The translations under genes were made by a program, and so were the position numbers. A stretch of DNA of 28,945 nt from Gudongella sp964607545 (GTDB lineage Bacteria > Bacillota > Clostridia > Tissierellales > Tissierellaceae), in NCBI GenBank assembly GCA_964607545.1, contig CAZSLV010000010.1:1-28945 (forward strand), written 5' to 3'. Shown in pieces: positions 8,441 through 15,858 of the stretch. Every line of letters begins with the position of its first letter. The stretch's first letter is position 1. The notes beneath the pieces were generated by a model. It saw nothing but the letters and a program-made list of their open reading frames with translations. It was not told the origin of the DNA and ran no database searches.

Positions 8441-9355
8441 ATGACAGTTTCTTATGTATTTTTTAATGGAGAAATTAGAGATGAAAAAGATGCCCATATT
8501 GGGATAAGGTCAAAGGCCTTTAACTATGGCCTGGGATGTTTTGAGGGAATCAGGGCCTACTGGGATGATGAAAGTCAGCAACTATATGGATTTCGCTTAA
8601 AAGAACACTTCCAAAGGCTAAAAGAATCTGCCCAAGCCCTTAATATGGATGTGGATTACACAGTAGAAGAACTTTGTGATATTACCGTAGAATTACTTAA
8701 AAAGAATAACTTTAAAACCACAACATATATTAGACCTGTTGTATATAAGGGTTCAAACCAATTGACACCAACCCTATTTGATGATGACAATAGACTTTTA
8801 ATGTATTGCCACCCAATGGGTAGCTACTCTGGAAAAACTGAGCTTAAGGTTGCAGTATCAAGCTGGAGAAGGATAACTGATACCATGATTCCACCAAGGA
8901 CTAAGTCCACAGGAGCATATTTAAACTCAGCCCTTGCTTCACTTGAAGTATTAGAAAATGGTTATGATGAAGCAATTTTCTTAACCCACGATGGGAAGGT
9001 ATGTGAAGGGCCAGGAGAAAATATCTTCTTAGTTAAAAAAGGGAAATTAGTAACCCCACCCCTTTCAGATGATATCCTAGAAGGAATCACAAGGGATACA
9101 GTAATGATGCTAGCAAGGGAAGAACTAGGTATGGAAGTAGTGGAAAGAAGTGTATCTAGGTCTGAACTTTATAATTCCCAAGAAGTGTTCTTTAGCGGAA
9201 CTGCAATGGAAGTTACTTCCATCATTGAAATAGATAAAAGACAAGTAGGAGATGGCAAAGAAGGTGAAGTTTGTAAAAAAATCAAAGAACTTTTCTTTGG
9301 GATAACAAATGGATCCAATGAAAAGTACAAGGACTTTGTAACCCCAATATACTAA
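8441..9355 (+). CDS. ilvE: Branched-chain amino acid aminotransferase (class IV)
   Basis: PLP enzyme that carries out the final transamination to Leu, Ile and Val with glutamate as donor. It is a fold-type IV aminotransferase of 304 residues. The PLP lysine is K155 in TKSTGAYLNSALA. The family motifs GYDEAIFL and EGPGENIF follow, and the C-terminal FFSGTAMEVT is the PLP phosphate-binding region. The N-terminal GIRSKAFNYGLGCFEGIRAY (20 residues from G21) is typical of BCAT rather than D-amino acid transaminase. TGGAGGAGAT precedes the ATG. It is the last gene of the ilv operon and is followed by a hairpin at 9381. Confidence 0.94.
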   Translation: MTVSYVFFNGEIRDEKDAHIGIRSKAFNYGLGCFEGIRAYWDDESQQLYGFRLKEHFQRLKESAQALNMDVDYTVEELCDITVELLKKNNFKTTTYIRPVVYKGSNQLTPTLFDDDNRLLMYCHPMGSYSGKTELKVAVSSWRRITDTMIPPRTKSTGAYLNSALASLEVLENGYDEAIFLTHDGKVCEGPGENIFLVKKGKLVTPPLSDDILEGITRDTVMMLAREELGMEVVERSVSRSELYNSQEVFFSGTAMEVTSIIEIDKRQVGDGKEGEVCKKIKELFFGITNGSNEKYKDFVTPIY

Positions 9356-9380
9356 GAAAAAAAAGGCATATAATATAAAT

Positions 9381-9403
9381 GCGGATGAACCCAGTTCATC
9401 CGC
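9381..9403 (+). terminator. Hairpin after ilvE (weak terminator or first unit of the repeat array)
   Basis: A perfect 10-bp inverted repeat (9381-9390 with 9394-9403, loop CCA) lies 25 nt after the ilvE stop. No T run follows, so it is not a classical intrinsic terminator. Its right arm and the following CTTATCCATG match the right arm and flank of the repeats downstream, so it probably belongs to that family. Confidence 0.5.
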
Positions 9404-9462
9404 TTATCCATGTCAAAACCAGATCGTAGGGATGGACGACTCTGTCCATCCGCCTATCCATT

Positions 9463-9551
9463 GTAGGGATAGACGACTATGTCCATCCGCTTCCTGTCAT
9501 CCAGAGCGCCAGCGAAGGATCTTAAATTTTAAGGAATTTAAATATCCCTAC
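9463..9551 (+). mobile_element. 89-bp composite repeat, copy 1
   Basis: The element starts with GTAGGGAT and ends with its exact reverse complement ATCCCTAC. Inside are a hairpin unit, then CTGTCATCCAGAGCGCC and AGCGAAGGATCTT, then the palindrome CTTAAATTTTAAG. The second copy at 9639 is the same length and differs only by substitutions. The length and 8-bp terminal inverted repeats suggest a small non-autonomous element, although no target duplication is certain and no transposase is nearby. Confidence 0.6.
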
Positions 9552-9638
9552 GGCCTATACTAAAAAATCCTATCCCCAACCCAGGTCGTAGGGATGGACG
9601 ACTCTGTCCATCCGACTATCCATGATAAAACCGAGATT

Positions 9639-9727
9639 GTAGGGATGGACGACTCTGTCCACCAGTTTTCTGTCATCCAGAGCGCCAGCGAAGGATCTTA
9701 AATTTTATGGAATTAAAATATCCCTAC
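9639..9727 (+). mobile_element. 89-bp composite repeat, copy 2
   Basis: This copy has the same layout as copy 1: GTAGGGAT at the left end, ATCCCTAC at the right end and 89 bp between the outer boundaries. Differences include GTCCACCAG in place of GTCCATCCG and a changed central palindrome. The CTGTCATCCAGAGCG / GCGAAGGATCT core recurs once more near the window end at 28893. Confidence 0.6.
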
Positions 9728-9796
9728 ACCCTATACTACAAAATTTTCTCCCCCACCAATCGTAGGGATGGACGACTCTGTCCATCCGCTTATCCA

Positions 9797-9827
9797 GGGT
9801 AAAGCTGGCAAATAGAAGCCTTTACCC
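9797..9827 (+). repeat. Inverted repeat upstream of the AraC-type gene
   Basis: GGGTAAAG (9797-9804) pairs with CTTTACCC (9820-9827) around a 15-nt loop. It lies just after the last hairpin unit and about 60 nt before the promoter of the regulator gene. Its role is unknown; no T run follows on the plus strand. Confidence 0.45.
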
Positions 9828-9887
9828 CTACAAGTTATTTGCAAGAATAAAAACTGATTTTTTAGTGCATCAAATGCAAGGTTTAAA

Positions 9888-9907
9888 TGCTATAATATGA
9901 TATTATA
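9888..9907 (+). promoter_or_regulatory. Extended -10 promoter overlapping a perfect palindrome
   Basis: TGC followed by TATAAT (9888-9896) forms an extended -10 element; no convincing -35 is seen. The -10 is the left part of a perfect 17-bp palindrome, TATAATATGATATTATA (9891-9907). A protein bound there would block the promoter, so autoregulation by the downstream regulator is a reasonable inference. An AT-rich palindrome can also arise by chance. Confidence 0.5.
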
Positions 9908-9928
9908 AATCTGGAAGGAGTTATTTTG

Positions 9929-10783
9929 ATGGATTGGTTAAACAGAATAAATAAATCGATAGACTATATTGAATCAAATCTTACAGGTGATATTTCTTAT
10001 GATAAAGCAGCGCAGATTGCTTGCTGTTCAACCTATCACTTTCAAAGGATGTTTTCATTTATAAGCGAGGTAACATTGTCTGAGTATATTCGACGCAGGC
10101 GCTTGACCTTAGCGGCTCTTGACTTGCAGAGCAGCAATATTAAAGTTATCGATGTAGCTTTCAAATATGGATATGAATCACCAGAAGCATTTAGCAGAGC
10201 CTTTAGAAAAATGCATGGAGTAAAACCATTATCAGCTCGCGATATTGGTGTCACACTCAAAGCCTTTCCTAAAATGACCTTTTCTATATCAATTAAAGGG
10301 GATGCCGAGATGAATTATCGAATTGAAAAAAGAGAAGCTTTTGATGTATTTGGTGTGTCTACTGAAATTAGCACAGACCAAGAAAAAGCATTTGAACAGG
10401 TGCCATTATTTCTCAAAAGATGTGATGAAGATGGTACAACTGATGCAATAAACAGTGTTCTAGGACTTTTTAGCGATCACTACACTATTTCTGCATTGTA
10501 TAATTATTCAGAAACAAAATTTAATTATATGTTATGTAATTATTTGCCTAAAGGGATGTCAATTCCCTCAGGGTTTACAAGTCTTCATGTTCCTCCAGCT
10601 ACTTTCGCTATATTTGATGTTCCAAGCTTTGAGATTCAAACTATGTGGAAACGTATTTTTTCAGAGTGGTTCCCAAGATCAGGATATGAAGCAGTTGAGG
10701 GCATCCAATTTGAAATGTATTATGGATTAGCAAAGCATAAGAATGGGTTTGGAGAAATATGGATTCCTGTAAAGAAAAAATAA
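9929..10783 (+). CDS. AraC-family transcriptional regulator with GyrI-like effector domain
   Basis: Predicted DNA-binding regulator that responds to a small hydrophobic or cationic ligand. The N-terminal AraC/XylS domain has two helix-turn-helix segments (about residues 8-105): ISYDKAAQIACCSTYHFQRMF and VIDVAFKYGYESPEAFSRAF mark the two recognition regions. A GyrI-like/AraC_E_bind domain (about 125-283) follows, with the typical end FGEIWIPVKK. The ATG at 9929 has GGAAGGAG 8 nt upstream; an in-frame TTG one codon earlier is less likely. Codon use (CGA, CGC, GCG) differs from its AGG-rich neighbours, which may mean recent acquisition. The target is unknown; the gene next to it encodes a small membrane protein with its own promoter. 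Confidence 0.88.
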   Translation: MDWLNRINKSIDYIESNLTGDISYDKAAQIACCSTYHFQRMFSFISEVTLSEYIRRRRLTLAALDLQSSNIKVIDVAFKYGYESPEAFSRAFRKMHGVKPLSARDIGVTLKAFPKMTFSISIKGDAEMNYRIEKREAFDVFGVSTEISTDQEKAFEQVPLFLKRCDEDGTTDAINSVLGLFSDHYTISALYNYSETKFNYMLCNYLPKGMSIPSGFTSLHVPPATFAIFDVPSFEIQTMWKRIFSEWFPRSGYEAVEGIQFEMYYGLAKHKNGFGEIWIPVKKK

Positions 10784-10822
10784 TGCTTTCACAAAATTTC
10801 CTTCTCATAATTATAGAGGGTA

Positions 10823-10851
10823 TTGACAAATTGTTAGTACCTAATTGGAAT
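10823..10851 (+). promoter_or_regulatory. Candidate promoter for the small membrane protein gene
   Basis: A perfect -35 box TTGACA (10823-10828) is separated by 17 nt from TGGAAT (10846-10851), a weaker -10. It lies between the regulator and the ATG at 10903, so that gene is probably transcribed separately. Confidence 0.45.
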
Positions 10852-10902
10852 GATTGCAGTCATTACCCCAGTATTGTTAAATTTATTTTTACGGGGGTTC
10901 TT

Positions 10903-11373
10903 ATGAAAAAAAATCTTTTTAAAATAGGAGTACCAATTTTGATATTAGTATTATTAGCGACTCTTTTTATTACAAAGTATAACTATACCAAAGCTGCTAC
11001 TATTGACTTACAAGGAACATCAGATATTATTGGAGTATCTATAAATATAAATACTGGTTACAATAATGAACTTGTAGTAAGAATAGTTACTGAGGAGTTT
11101 ATGCCACCTTCCCAAGTCTTTGTAGATGTTTTAGCCAAAGGTACAAGTATATATAGTAATAAATTAGAAAAAGAAGAAAATGATAAATTCCCAGACTTAG
11201 GTATATATAAAGATAATTTTAATTCAATAAATGAACTTGAAAAAAATTATAAAGATATTTCAGTTTCTGTAAGCTTTAACGAACAATCATTTTTAGTACC
11301 TGTGACTTCAATAGAGATAGACGAAAGACATAGAGTAGGGGAGACCCTTGGTCTTTTCATAATACCTATTTAA
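10903..11373 (+). CDS. Hypothetical membrane-anchored extracellular protein (156 residues)
   Basis: No family was recognised. The start is set at the ATG at 10903, after GGGGGTT, although the open frame runs farther upstream. From this start the protein has a positively charged N-terminus (MKKNLFK) and one hydrophobic segment at about residues 6-23. This is either an uncleaved anchor or a signal peptide. The remaining roughly 130 residues look beta-rich and extracellular, without cysteines. Its stop overlaps the stop of the convergent transglutaminase gene by 8 nt. The upstream AraC-type gene is on the same strand, so a regulatory link is possible but unproven. Confidence 0.65.
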   Translation: MKKNLFKIGVPILILVLLATLFITKYNYTKAATIDLQGTSDIIGVSININTGYNNELVVRIVTEEFMPPSQVFVDVLAKGTSIYSNKLEKEENDKFPDLGIYKDNFNSINELEKNYKDISVSVSFNEQSFLVPVTSIEIDERHRVGETLGLFIIPI

Positions 11374-13543
11374 TCTTCCATTTTTGGAGAAAATACCTAA
11401 ATGGACCCAAGTGAATTTTTAACTTTTCATCTAGGCTCTTTAAATAGGCTTCCATCTCTATTATCTCATCATCAGTTGGACAATAAGAACCGTACTTACT
11501 TTTAACAAAAATTGATGTAGCTTCCTTAAAGCTAAATTTATCACCATCATAGAATTTATAAATAACCCTATCTAGAAACTCAAAGTGAGTCTCGGAGGGG
11601 TCTTTTTTATAGCCGAGATTTTCTATTGTATTTACAATATTATTATAAAGGTATAATATTTTGTTGGTTTTATTAAAAGCAAAATACTCCTTTTTATTTT
11701 TGTTATTTTTATAAATTAATTGTAATACTCTAAGGGTGATAAAAAAACCAAGTAAAGCTAAGAACAATTTAAAATATAAAAATGGAATGGACTTATCTTT
11801 TGTCTCAAAGATTCCATCAAGAGAACCTTCTAAATAAGGGCTATTTATCTCTCTACCCCCTGCATCTTCTGGGTCTCTACTTTTACCATCCCCTGGACTA
11901 GTAGTTTCTATATCCGTTAAAGGACTAAAGCCTACTAGCCTACCTCTCAATTCATAGGCAGGGGTTGGTTCAAAGATGGTCCATCCAACTGGCTCAATAA
12001 AGGCTTCAACCCAAGTATGGGCATTGTTATTATAGACTGTTTGAATAGAATCTTCCCCCTTGGGACCGACTAAAAAACCTTCTACATACCTAGCTGGTAT
12101 ATTTTCTAACCTTAACATTATTGTCATAGCACTTGCAAAATAAGTGCAATAACCACCTTTTTCATTAAATAAAAAATGGTCTATAAAGTCAGCTCCATCT
12201 GGTGGAAAGGGAGGGCCTGTATCATAAACATAATTTTTTCTAAGATAATCTTCTATAGCCACAGCCTTATCTATATCTTTTTCTAGTCCACCAACTATCT
12301 CCCTTGTTAAAAGTTTAGTCCTATTTGTTATAGAATCTGGAACTTGTAAATATAAATCTAGATTATCTAAATCCTCCTTGGACTTATCCACTCCCCTATC
12401 AACTTGTATTCCATATGCCCTATTGATAAGAGATTTTACAAAATAGCTATCATTTTCATATATTCCCTTTGTATATATTATAGAAAAGTCTTTATTTACT
12501 AAAAAAGATGATCCCTCACCTATGTTTATATATAGGGGGTATAGGGGTGTGAAAATTGTAGTTGAGGGAAAGTTTAGATTTTTTACAGAAAAACCAAGCT
12601 CCCTATAAAGGTCTATTTCTTCTTTTGACACATTCCATACTTTTTCTAAATTTAAAACATTCTTGTAGTTTACTAATTCACTTTCCCACAAAGACCCTGT
12701 GTAAGTGTGTCTAATATTTCCCCTTAAATAATCAACATTATCTCCACGTATTTCCATTAAGGGCTTATTATCAAGAACAACAGGTCCCCCAAGTCTTGAA
12801 GGATCTTGTTGAAAACCTGTTTTAGAAAAATCAAAATAAGGAGCATTTTTAGCATTCTTTTTCTCCGACTCTGCAGACCGTAACTTTTTTATATTTGGGA
12901 AGAGAAGGTCTACTTTTTCATCTACATAATCTAAACTCACATAATTACTTGTCTTAGGTAGGACTAGGGCAAGGGATACAATAAGTAGACTAAAATAAAA
13001 AATTATCTTTAAATATTCAGGCTTGGAATCATAATGAAGTAGAAAAAATGAAAATACAAATAAGACCATTAGGGGGAAAGCCTGGTCATAAAAGTTGTAC
13101 CAGTAGATTAAGAATAAGGGCATATATATAAGGAGAATGGCTTTTTTTCTTATTTTAAATATAATAAGGGCATTTATAAGGGCTATAAAAAAACTTGAAA
13201 TAATCCAAATAAAGACTTTATTGTCCCGACTTATATTTTCATTTCCCAATAGGTTGTTTATTAGGTTATTTATAAGGTCGAAAAACTTATCTTTAAATGA
13301 ATCTAGAAGACTTGGATATATCCAAAAAACACCTACTAAAATTAAAGTTGATAATAGCAAAATACCATATGATAAGTACTTATGGTGGATTAAATAAGCT
13401 ACTAACAAAGAGATCATAAATATAATCAATACTTTAACCACTAGATTAATTTTCACATTTATCCCAAAGGATAAGATTATTGTAGGTGATATGGTCATCA
13501 ATATATATGAAAGATTTATAAAGAAAGCTCTTTGTTTATCCAT
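11366..13543 (-). CDS. Transglutaminase-like membrane protein (TgpA type)
   Basis: A large membrane protein of 725 residues with a surface-exposed transglutaminase/protease-like domain. About six to seven membrane segments occupy residues 10-196, an extracellular part follows, and one more segment is near 584-608. The transglutaminase core has C466 (GGYCTYFA) and H509 (NNAHTWVEAF); the third catalytic position is Glu (E525, FEPTP) rather than Asp. The C-terminal cytoplasmic tail resembles DUF4129 (ETHFEFLDR..SKYG). The start is the ATG at 13543, because GGAGG lies 6 nt upstream; the TTG at 13555 would lie within that site. One nt separates it from the DUF58 stop. The substrate is unknown. Confidence 0.88.
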   Translation of the reverse strand: MDKQRAFFINLSYILMTISPTIILSFGINVKINLVVKVLIIFMISLLVAYLIHHKYLSYGILLLSTLILVGVFWIYPSLLDSFKDKFFDLINNLINNLLGNENISRDNKVFIWIISSFFIALINALIIFKIRKKAILLIYMPLFLIYWYNFYDQAFPLMVLFVFSFFLLHYDSKPEYLKIIFYFSLLIVSLALVLPKTSNYVSLDYVDEKVDLLFPNIKKLRSAESEKKNAKNAPYFDFSKTGFQQDPSRLGGPVVLDNKPLMEIRGDNVDYLRGNIRHTYTGSLWESELVNYKNVLNLEKVWNVSKEEIDLYRELGFSVKNLNFPSTTIFTPLYPLYINIGEGSSFLVNKDFSIIYTKGIYENDSYFVKSLINRAYGIQVDRGVDKSKEDLDNLDLYLQVPDSITNRTKLLTREIVGGLEKDIDKAVAIEDYLRKNYVYDTGPPFPPDGADFIDHFLFNEKGGYCTYFASAMTIMLRLENIPARYVEGFLVGPKGEDSIQTVYNNNAHTWVEAFIEPVGWTIFEPTPAYELRGRLVGFSPLTDIETTSPGDGKSRDPEDAGGREINSPYLEGSLDGIFETKDKSIPFLYFKLFLALLGFFITLRVLQLIYKNNKNKKEYFAFNKTNKILYLYNNIVNTIENLGYKKDPSETHFEFLDRVIYKFYDGDKFSFKEATSIFVKSKYGSYCPTDDEIIEMEAYLKSLDEKLKIHLGPFRYFLQKWKIK

Positions 13544-13544
13544 C

Positions 13545-14741
13545 TTAACCTCCAAAGACCCTGTCCATATTTAAACAAGGAGTAACTAATAACACGAATA
13601 TACCTTCATCCCTTAAATTTTGTATTAGGGACTTTTGTAAATTATTTAATTTAAAGTCATCCTTTAAAATTATAATTAGGACTACTTCACAGGCCCTATA
13701 TAGTAAATCTAATGATAAACTAGCTATTTTATTATCAATTCTAGGTGTAATTAAAATTGAATTTCTACCCCTTTCTAAGAATTCCCTTCTAAAAGACACT
13801 ACATTAGAAAATTCCAAGTGTCCATTAGCTAAAAAGATAGCAAGGTTTTTTAAAAAGGCCTTTAGGTCCCTATAAGTCCTTCCTTCTATAGTATGGACTG
13901 TTTTGTCCTTTTCATAAGAAATAGAAAGTCCTATCCCATTTAACAAGCAGTAATTTGCAAGGGACAAGGTAACTTCGACCATCTTATCTTCTAAGTGCCT
14001 GCCTAAGTCATTTTTAAATCCCACTTTTTCATTATCTAAAAAGATTTCTAACCTAAGGTCACTAGTATTTTCAAATTCTTTTACTATGGGGATGGTGTTT
14101 TTTGATGTTGCCTTCCAGTGGATAAGACGACTACTATCCCCATCAAGGTATCCTCTTAAGTTTTTGATAAGACTCCTATCAGGGGTAGCTTGTAAGGATA
14201 CTTTCAATTCCCCCAGGTGGACCCTGGCAGGTAGGCTAAGGTTATTTAATGGAATTATCTTGGGGTAAACTACAAGGTCTATATTAGAATGTATTTCTTT
14301 AGAAAAAGTGTATAAATGAAAAACATCACTTATCTCTATCCTAAAGGCTCCCACCATATATTGGCCCCTCCTATTTAAGTTTGTAGATATAGTTTGGGAC
14401 CACTTATCTTTTTTATTGAGGTAAAAATATTGGGATGGGAAAAACCTAGTCCCAAGTTCTTTAGAAAGCTTAGGTATAAAAGTAAGGTTTGGATAGGGAA
14501 TAAGCGACTTATTTTCAATTTGGTATTTTATATTTACTATATCCCCAGCATAAAACTCCCCCTCTTGTAGGCTAACATGACCCTTTATAAAAAGAAGACC
14601 ACTTAAAACATGAAAGAGTGGAAGGATGAGATACAATAATATTGTATAAAATAGGAAGTAGGGAACTTTTCCACCAACAAAAAAAGCAAATAACCCTCCC
14701 ATAAAAAGTAGGAAGAAACTTAATCTTAGTTTTTTATTCAT
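13545..14741 (-). CDS. DUF58 domain protein
   Basis: Membrane-associated protein of 398 residues, with two hydrophobic segments at about 8-24 and 27-53. An immunoglobulin-like stretch follows, then the DUF58 signature YLDGDSSRLIHWKATSKN at about 198-215. The rest has a von Willebrand factor A-like pattern (LRLEIFLDNE). In many bacteria DUF58 proteins sit between a MoxR ATPase and a TgpA-type transglutaminase, as here; their exact role is not established. The start overlaps the end of moxR by 8 nt and has no strong ribosome binding site, so translation is probably coupled. Confidence 0.9.
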   Translation of the reverse strand: MNKKLRLSFFLLFMGGLFAFFVGGKVPYFLFYTILLYLILPLFHVLSGLLFIKGHVSLQEGEFYAGDIVNIKYQIENKSLIPYPNLTFIPKLSKELGTRFFPSQYFYLNKKDKWSQTISTNLNRRGQYMVGAFRIEISDVFHLYTFSKEIHSNIDLVVYPKIIPLNNLSLPARVHLGELKVSLQATPDRSLIKNLRGYLDGDSSRLIHWKATSKNTIPIVKEFENTSDLRLEIFLDNEKVGFKNDLGRHLEDKMVEVTLSLANYCLLNGIGLSISYEKDKTVHTIEGRTYRDLKAFLKNLAIFLANGHLEFSNVVSFRREFLERGRNSILITPRIDNKIASLSLDLLYRACEVVLIIILKDDFKLNNLQKSLIQNLRDEGIFVLLVTPCLNMDRVFGG

Positions 14742-15675
14742 AAGTATTCACAGGGATAGAAACCCCTTTTAATACTCCCTTTAAGATATCCTGAGGGATT
14801 TTGTTTTCTATTCTTGCTTGGGAGGTTAAAATTACTCTATGAGATAGTACAGGTAGAGTCATGGTCTTTACATCATCTGGAATTACATAATCTCGTCCAT
14901 TAACAAAGGCATAAGCTTTAGAGGCCTTTAATAAGTCAATTGACCCCCTAGGAGATGCCCCAAGTCTTAAGTCTGTATAGGACCTGGTCATTTCAGATAT
15001 CTTTACAATATATAGGAGTATATCCTTATGAACTTTCACATCCTTAACCTTTTTCTGAAGGTTTATTATTTCATTTTCATCTATAATTTTATCAATGTTT
15101 GTAAGGTCTTTTATATTTGAATAATTTTTTAAAATTTCAATTTCATTTTCCCTATCAGGATAGCCTAAAGAAATCCTCATTAAAAATCTATCTAATTGAG
15201 CTTCTGGAAGTGGAAATGTCCCCCCATATTCAAGAGGATTTTGAGTTGCCAGGACCATAAAAGGCCTTTTTAGCTTATAGTCCATATCCTCAGTTGATAC
15301 TTCGCCCTCTTCCATAGCCTGTAGAAGGCTTGATTGGGTTTTTGGGGAGGTCCTATTTATTTCATCAGCAAGTAGGACTTGGGTAAAGACAGGCCCCTTT
15401 CTAAAAGAAAAAGATGATGTGTCTTTATTATAAATATTAACCCCTATAATATCCGAGGGCATAAGGTCAGGGGTAAATTGAATTCTCCTATATTCTAAGT
15501 TTAGGGTCTTAGCAAGTGCTTTTACCAAAGTTGTCTTTCCAACCCCAGGCACATCTTCTATAAGAAGGTGGCCTTGTGCTAATAGTGTTACAAGGACTAG
15601 CTTTAAGACCTCATCCTTGCCCTTAATAGCTTTCTTTAAGTTATCTAATATTAATAAAACCTCTTTATTGTCCAT
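14734..15675 (-). CDS. MoxR-family AAA+ ATPase
   Basis: AAA+ chaperone-like ATPase thought to help mature or activate partner proteins, here probably the DUF58/transglutaminase pair. Walker A is GVGKT (residues 44-48), Walker B is VLLADE (100-105), and the sensor region ATQNPLEYGGTFPLPEAQLDRF is typical of MoxR. The 313-residue protein starts at the ATG at 15675, which has GGAGG 6 nt upstream. The open frame extends 21 codons farther upstream without a suitable site. It is the first gene of a three-gene minus-strand operon, divergent from the DUF401 gene. Confidence 0.94.
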   Translation of the reverse strand: MDNKEVLLILDNLKKAIKGKDEVLKLVLVTLLAQGHLLIEDVPGVGKTTLVKALAKTLNLEYRRIQFTPDLMPSDIIGVNIYNKDTSSFSFRKGPVFTQVLLADEINRTSPKTQSSLLQAMEEGEVSTEDMDYKLKRPFMVLATQNPLEYGGTFPLPEAQLDRFLMRISLGYPDRENEIEILKNYSNIKDLTNIDKIIDENEIINLQKKVKDVKVHKDILLYIVKISEMTRSYTDLRLGASPRGSIDLLKASKAYAFVNGRDYVIPDDVKTMTLPVLSHRVILTSQARIENKIPQDILKGVLKGVSIPVNTYE

Positions 15676-15858
15676 AGAAACCTCCAAATTTTTATATATT
15701 GTATTTATACCTAAAAGTAAGACTCTTATGCAAAGCACATATTAAGCCTATATAAAAATCATCTTTTTAAGTAAATATGGTTATACTTTCTCCTATTATT
15801 TATTTAAGATATTTGATATTATACTTAGTAAGGCGAAATATAAAAGGGGACATGGTTT

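Larger units (their letters stand above)
9426..9788 (+). repeat. Array of palindromic repeats between ilvE and the araC-type gene
   Basis: This gene-free stretch holds five copies of a 27-nt hairpin unit, all in the same orientation, at 9426-9452, 9463-9489, 9588-9614, 9639-9665 and 9762-9788. Each has arms GGATGGAC and GTCCATCC around GACTCT; copy 2 and copy 4 have substitutions in the arms. Copies 1, 3 and 5 are solo units. Copies 2 and 4 open the 89-bp composites annotated separately. Solo-unit flanks are also related (variants of TATCCATG.TAAAACC). The order hairpin-hairpin-tail occurs twice, with starts 162 nt apart, then a fifth hairpin 174 nt on. No open reading frame or RNA gene was seen here. 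Confidence 0.9.

Noticed and set aside
9426..9788. CRISPR array
   Set aside because: The repeats are palindromic hairpins with uneven spacing (37, 125, 51 and 123 nt between starts); the intervening sequences are themselves repeated, and no cas gene is nearby.
10759..10902. 48-residue N-terminal extension of the small membrane protein
   Set aside because: It overlaps the end of the regulator gene, has no binding site, contains the candidate promoter, and would place a second sequence before a clear MKKN-type signal/anchor start.
15676..15738. 21-residue N-terminal extension of MoxR
   Set aside because: A GGAGG site lies 6 nt before the ATG at 15675, and that start gives a normal MoxR N-terminus.
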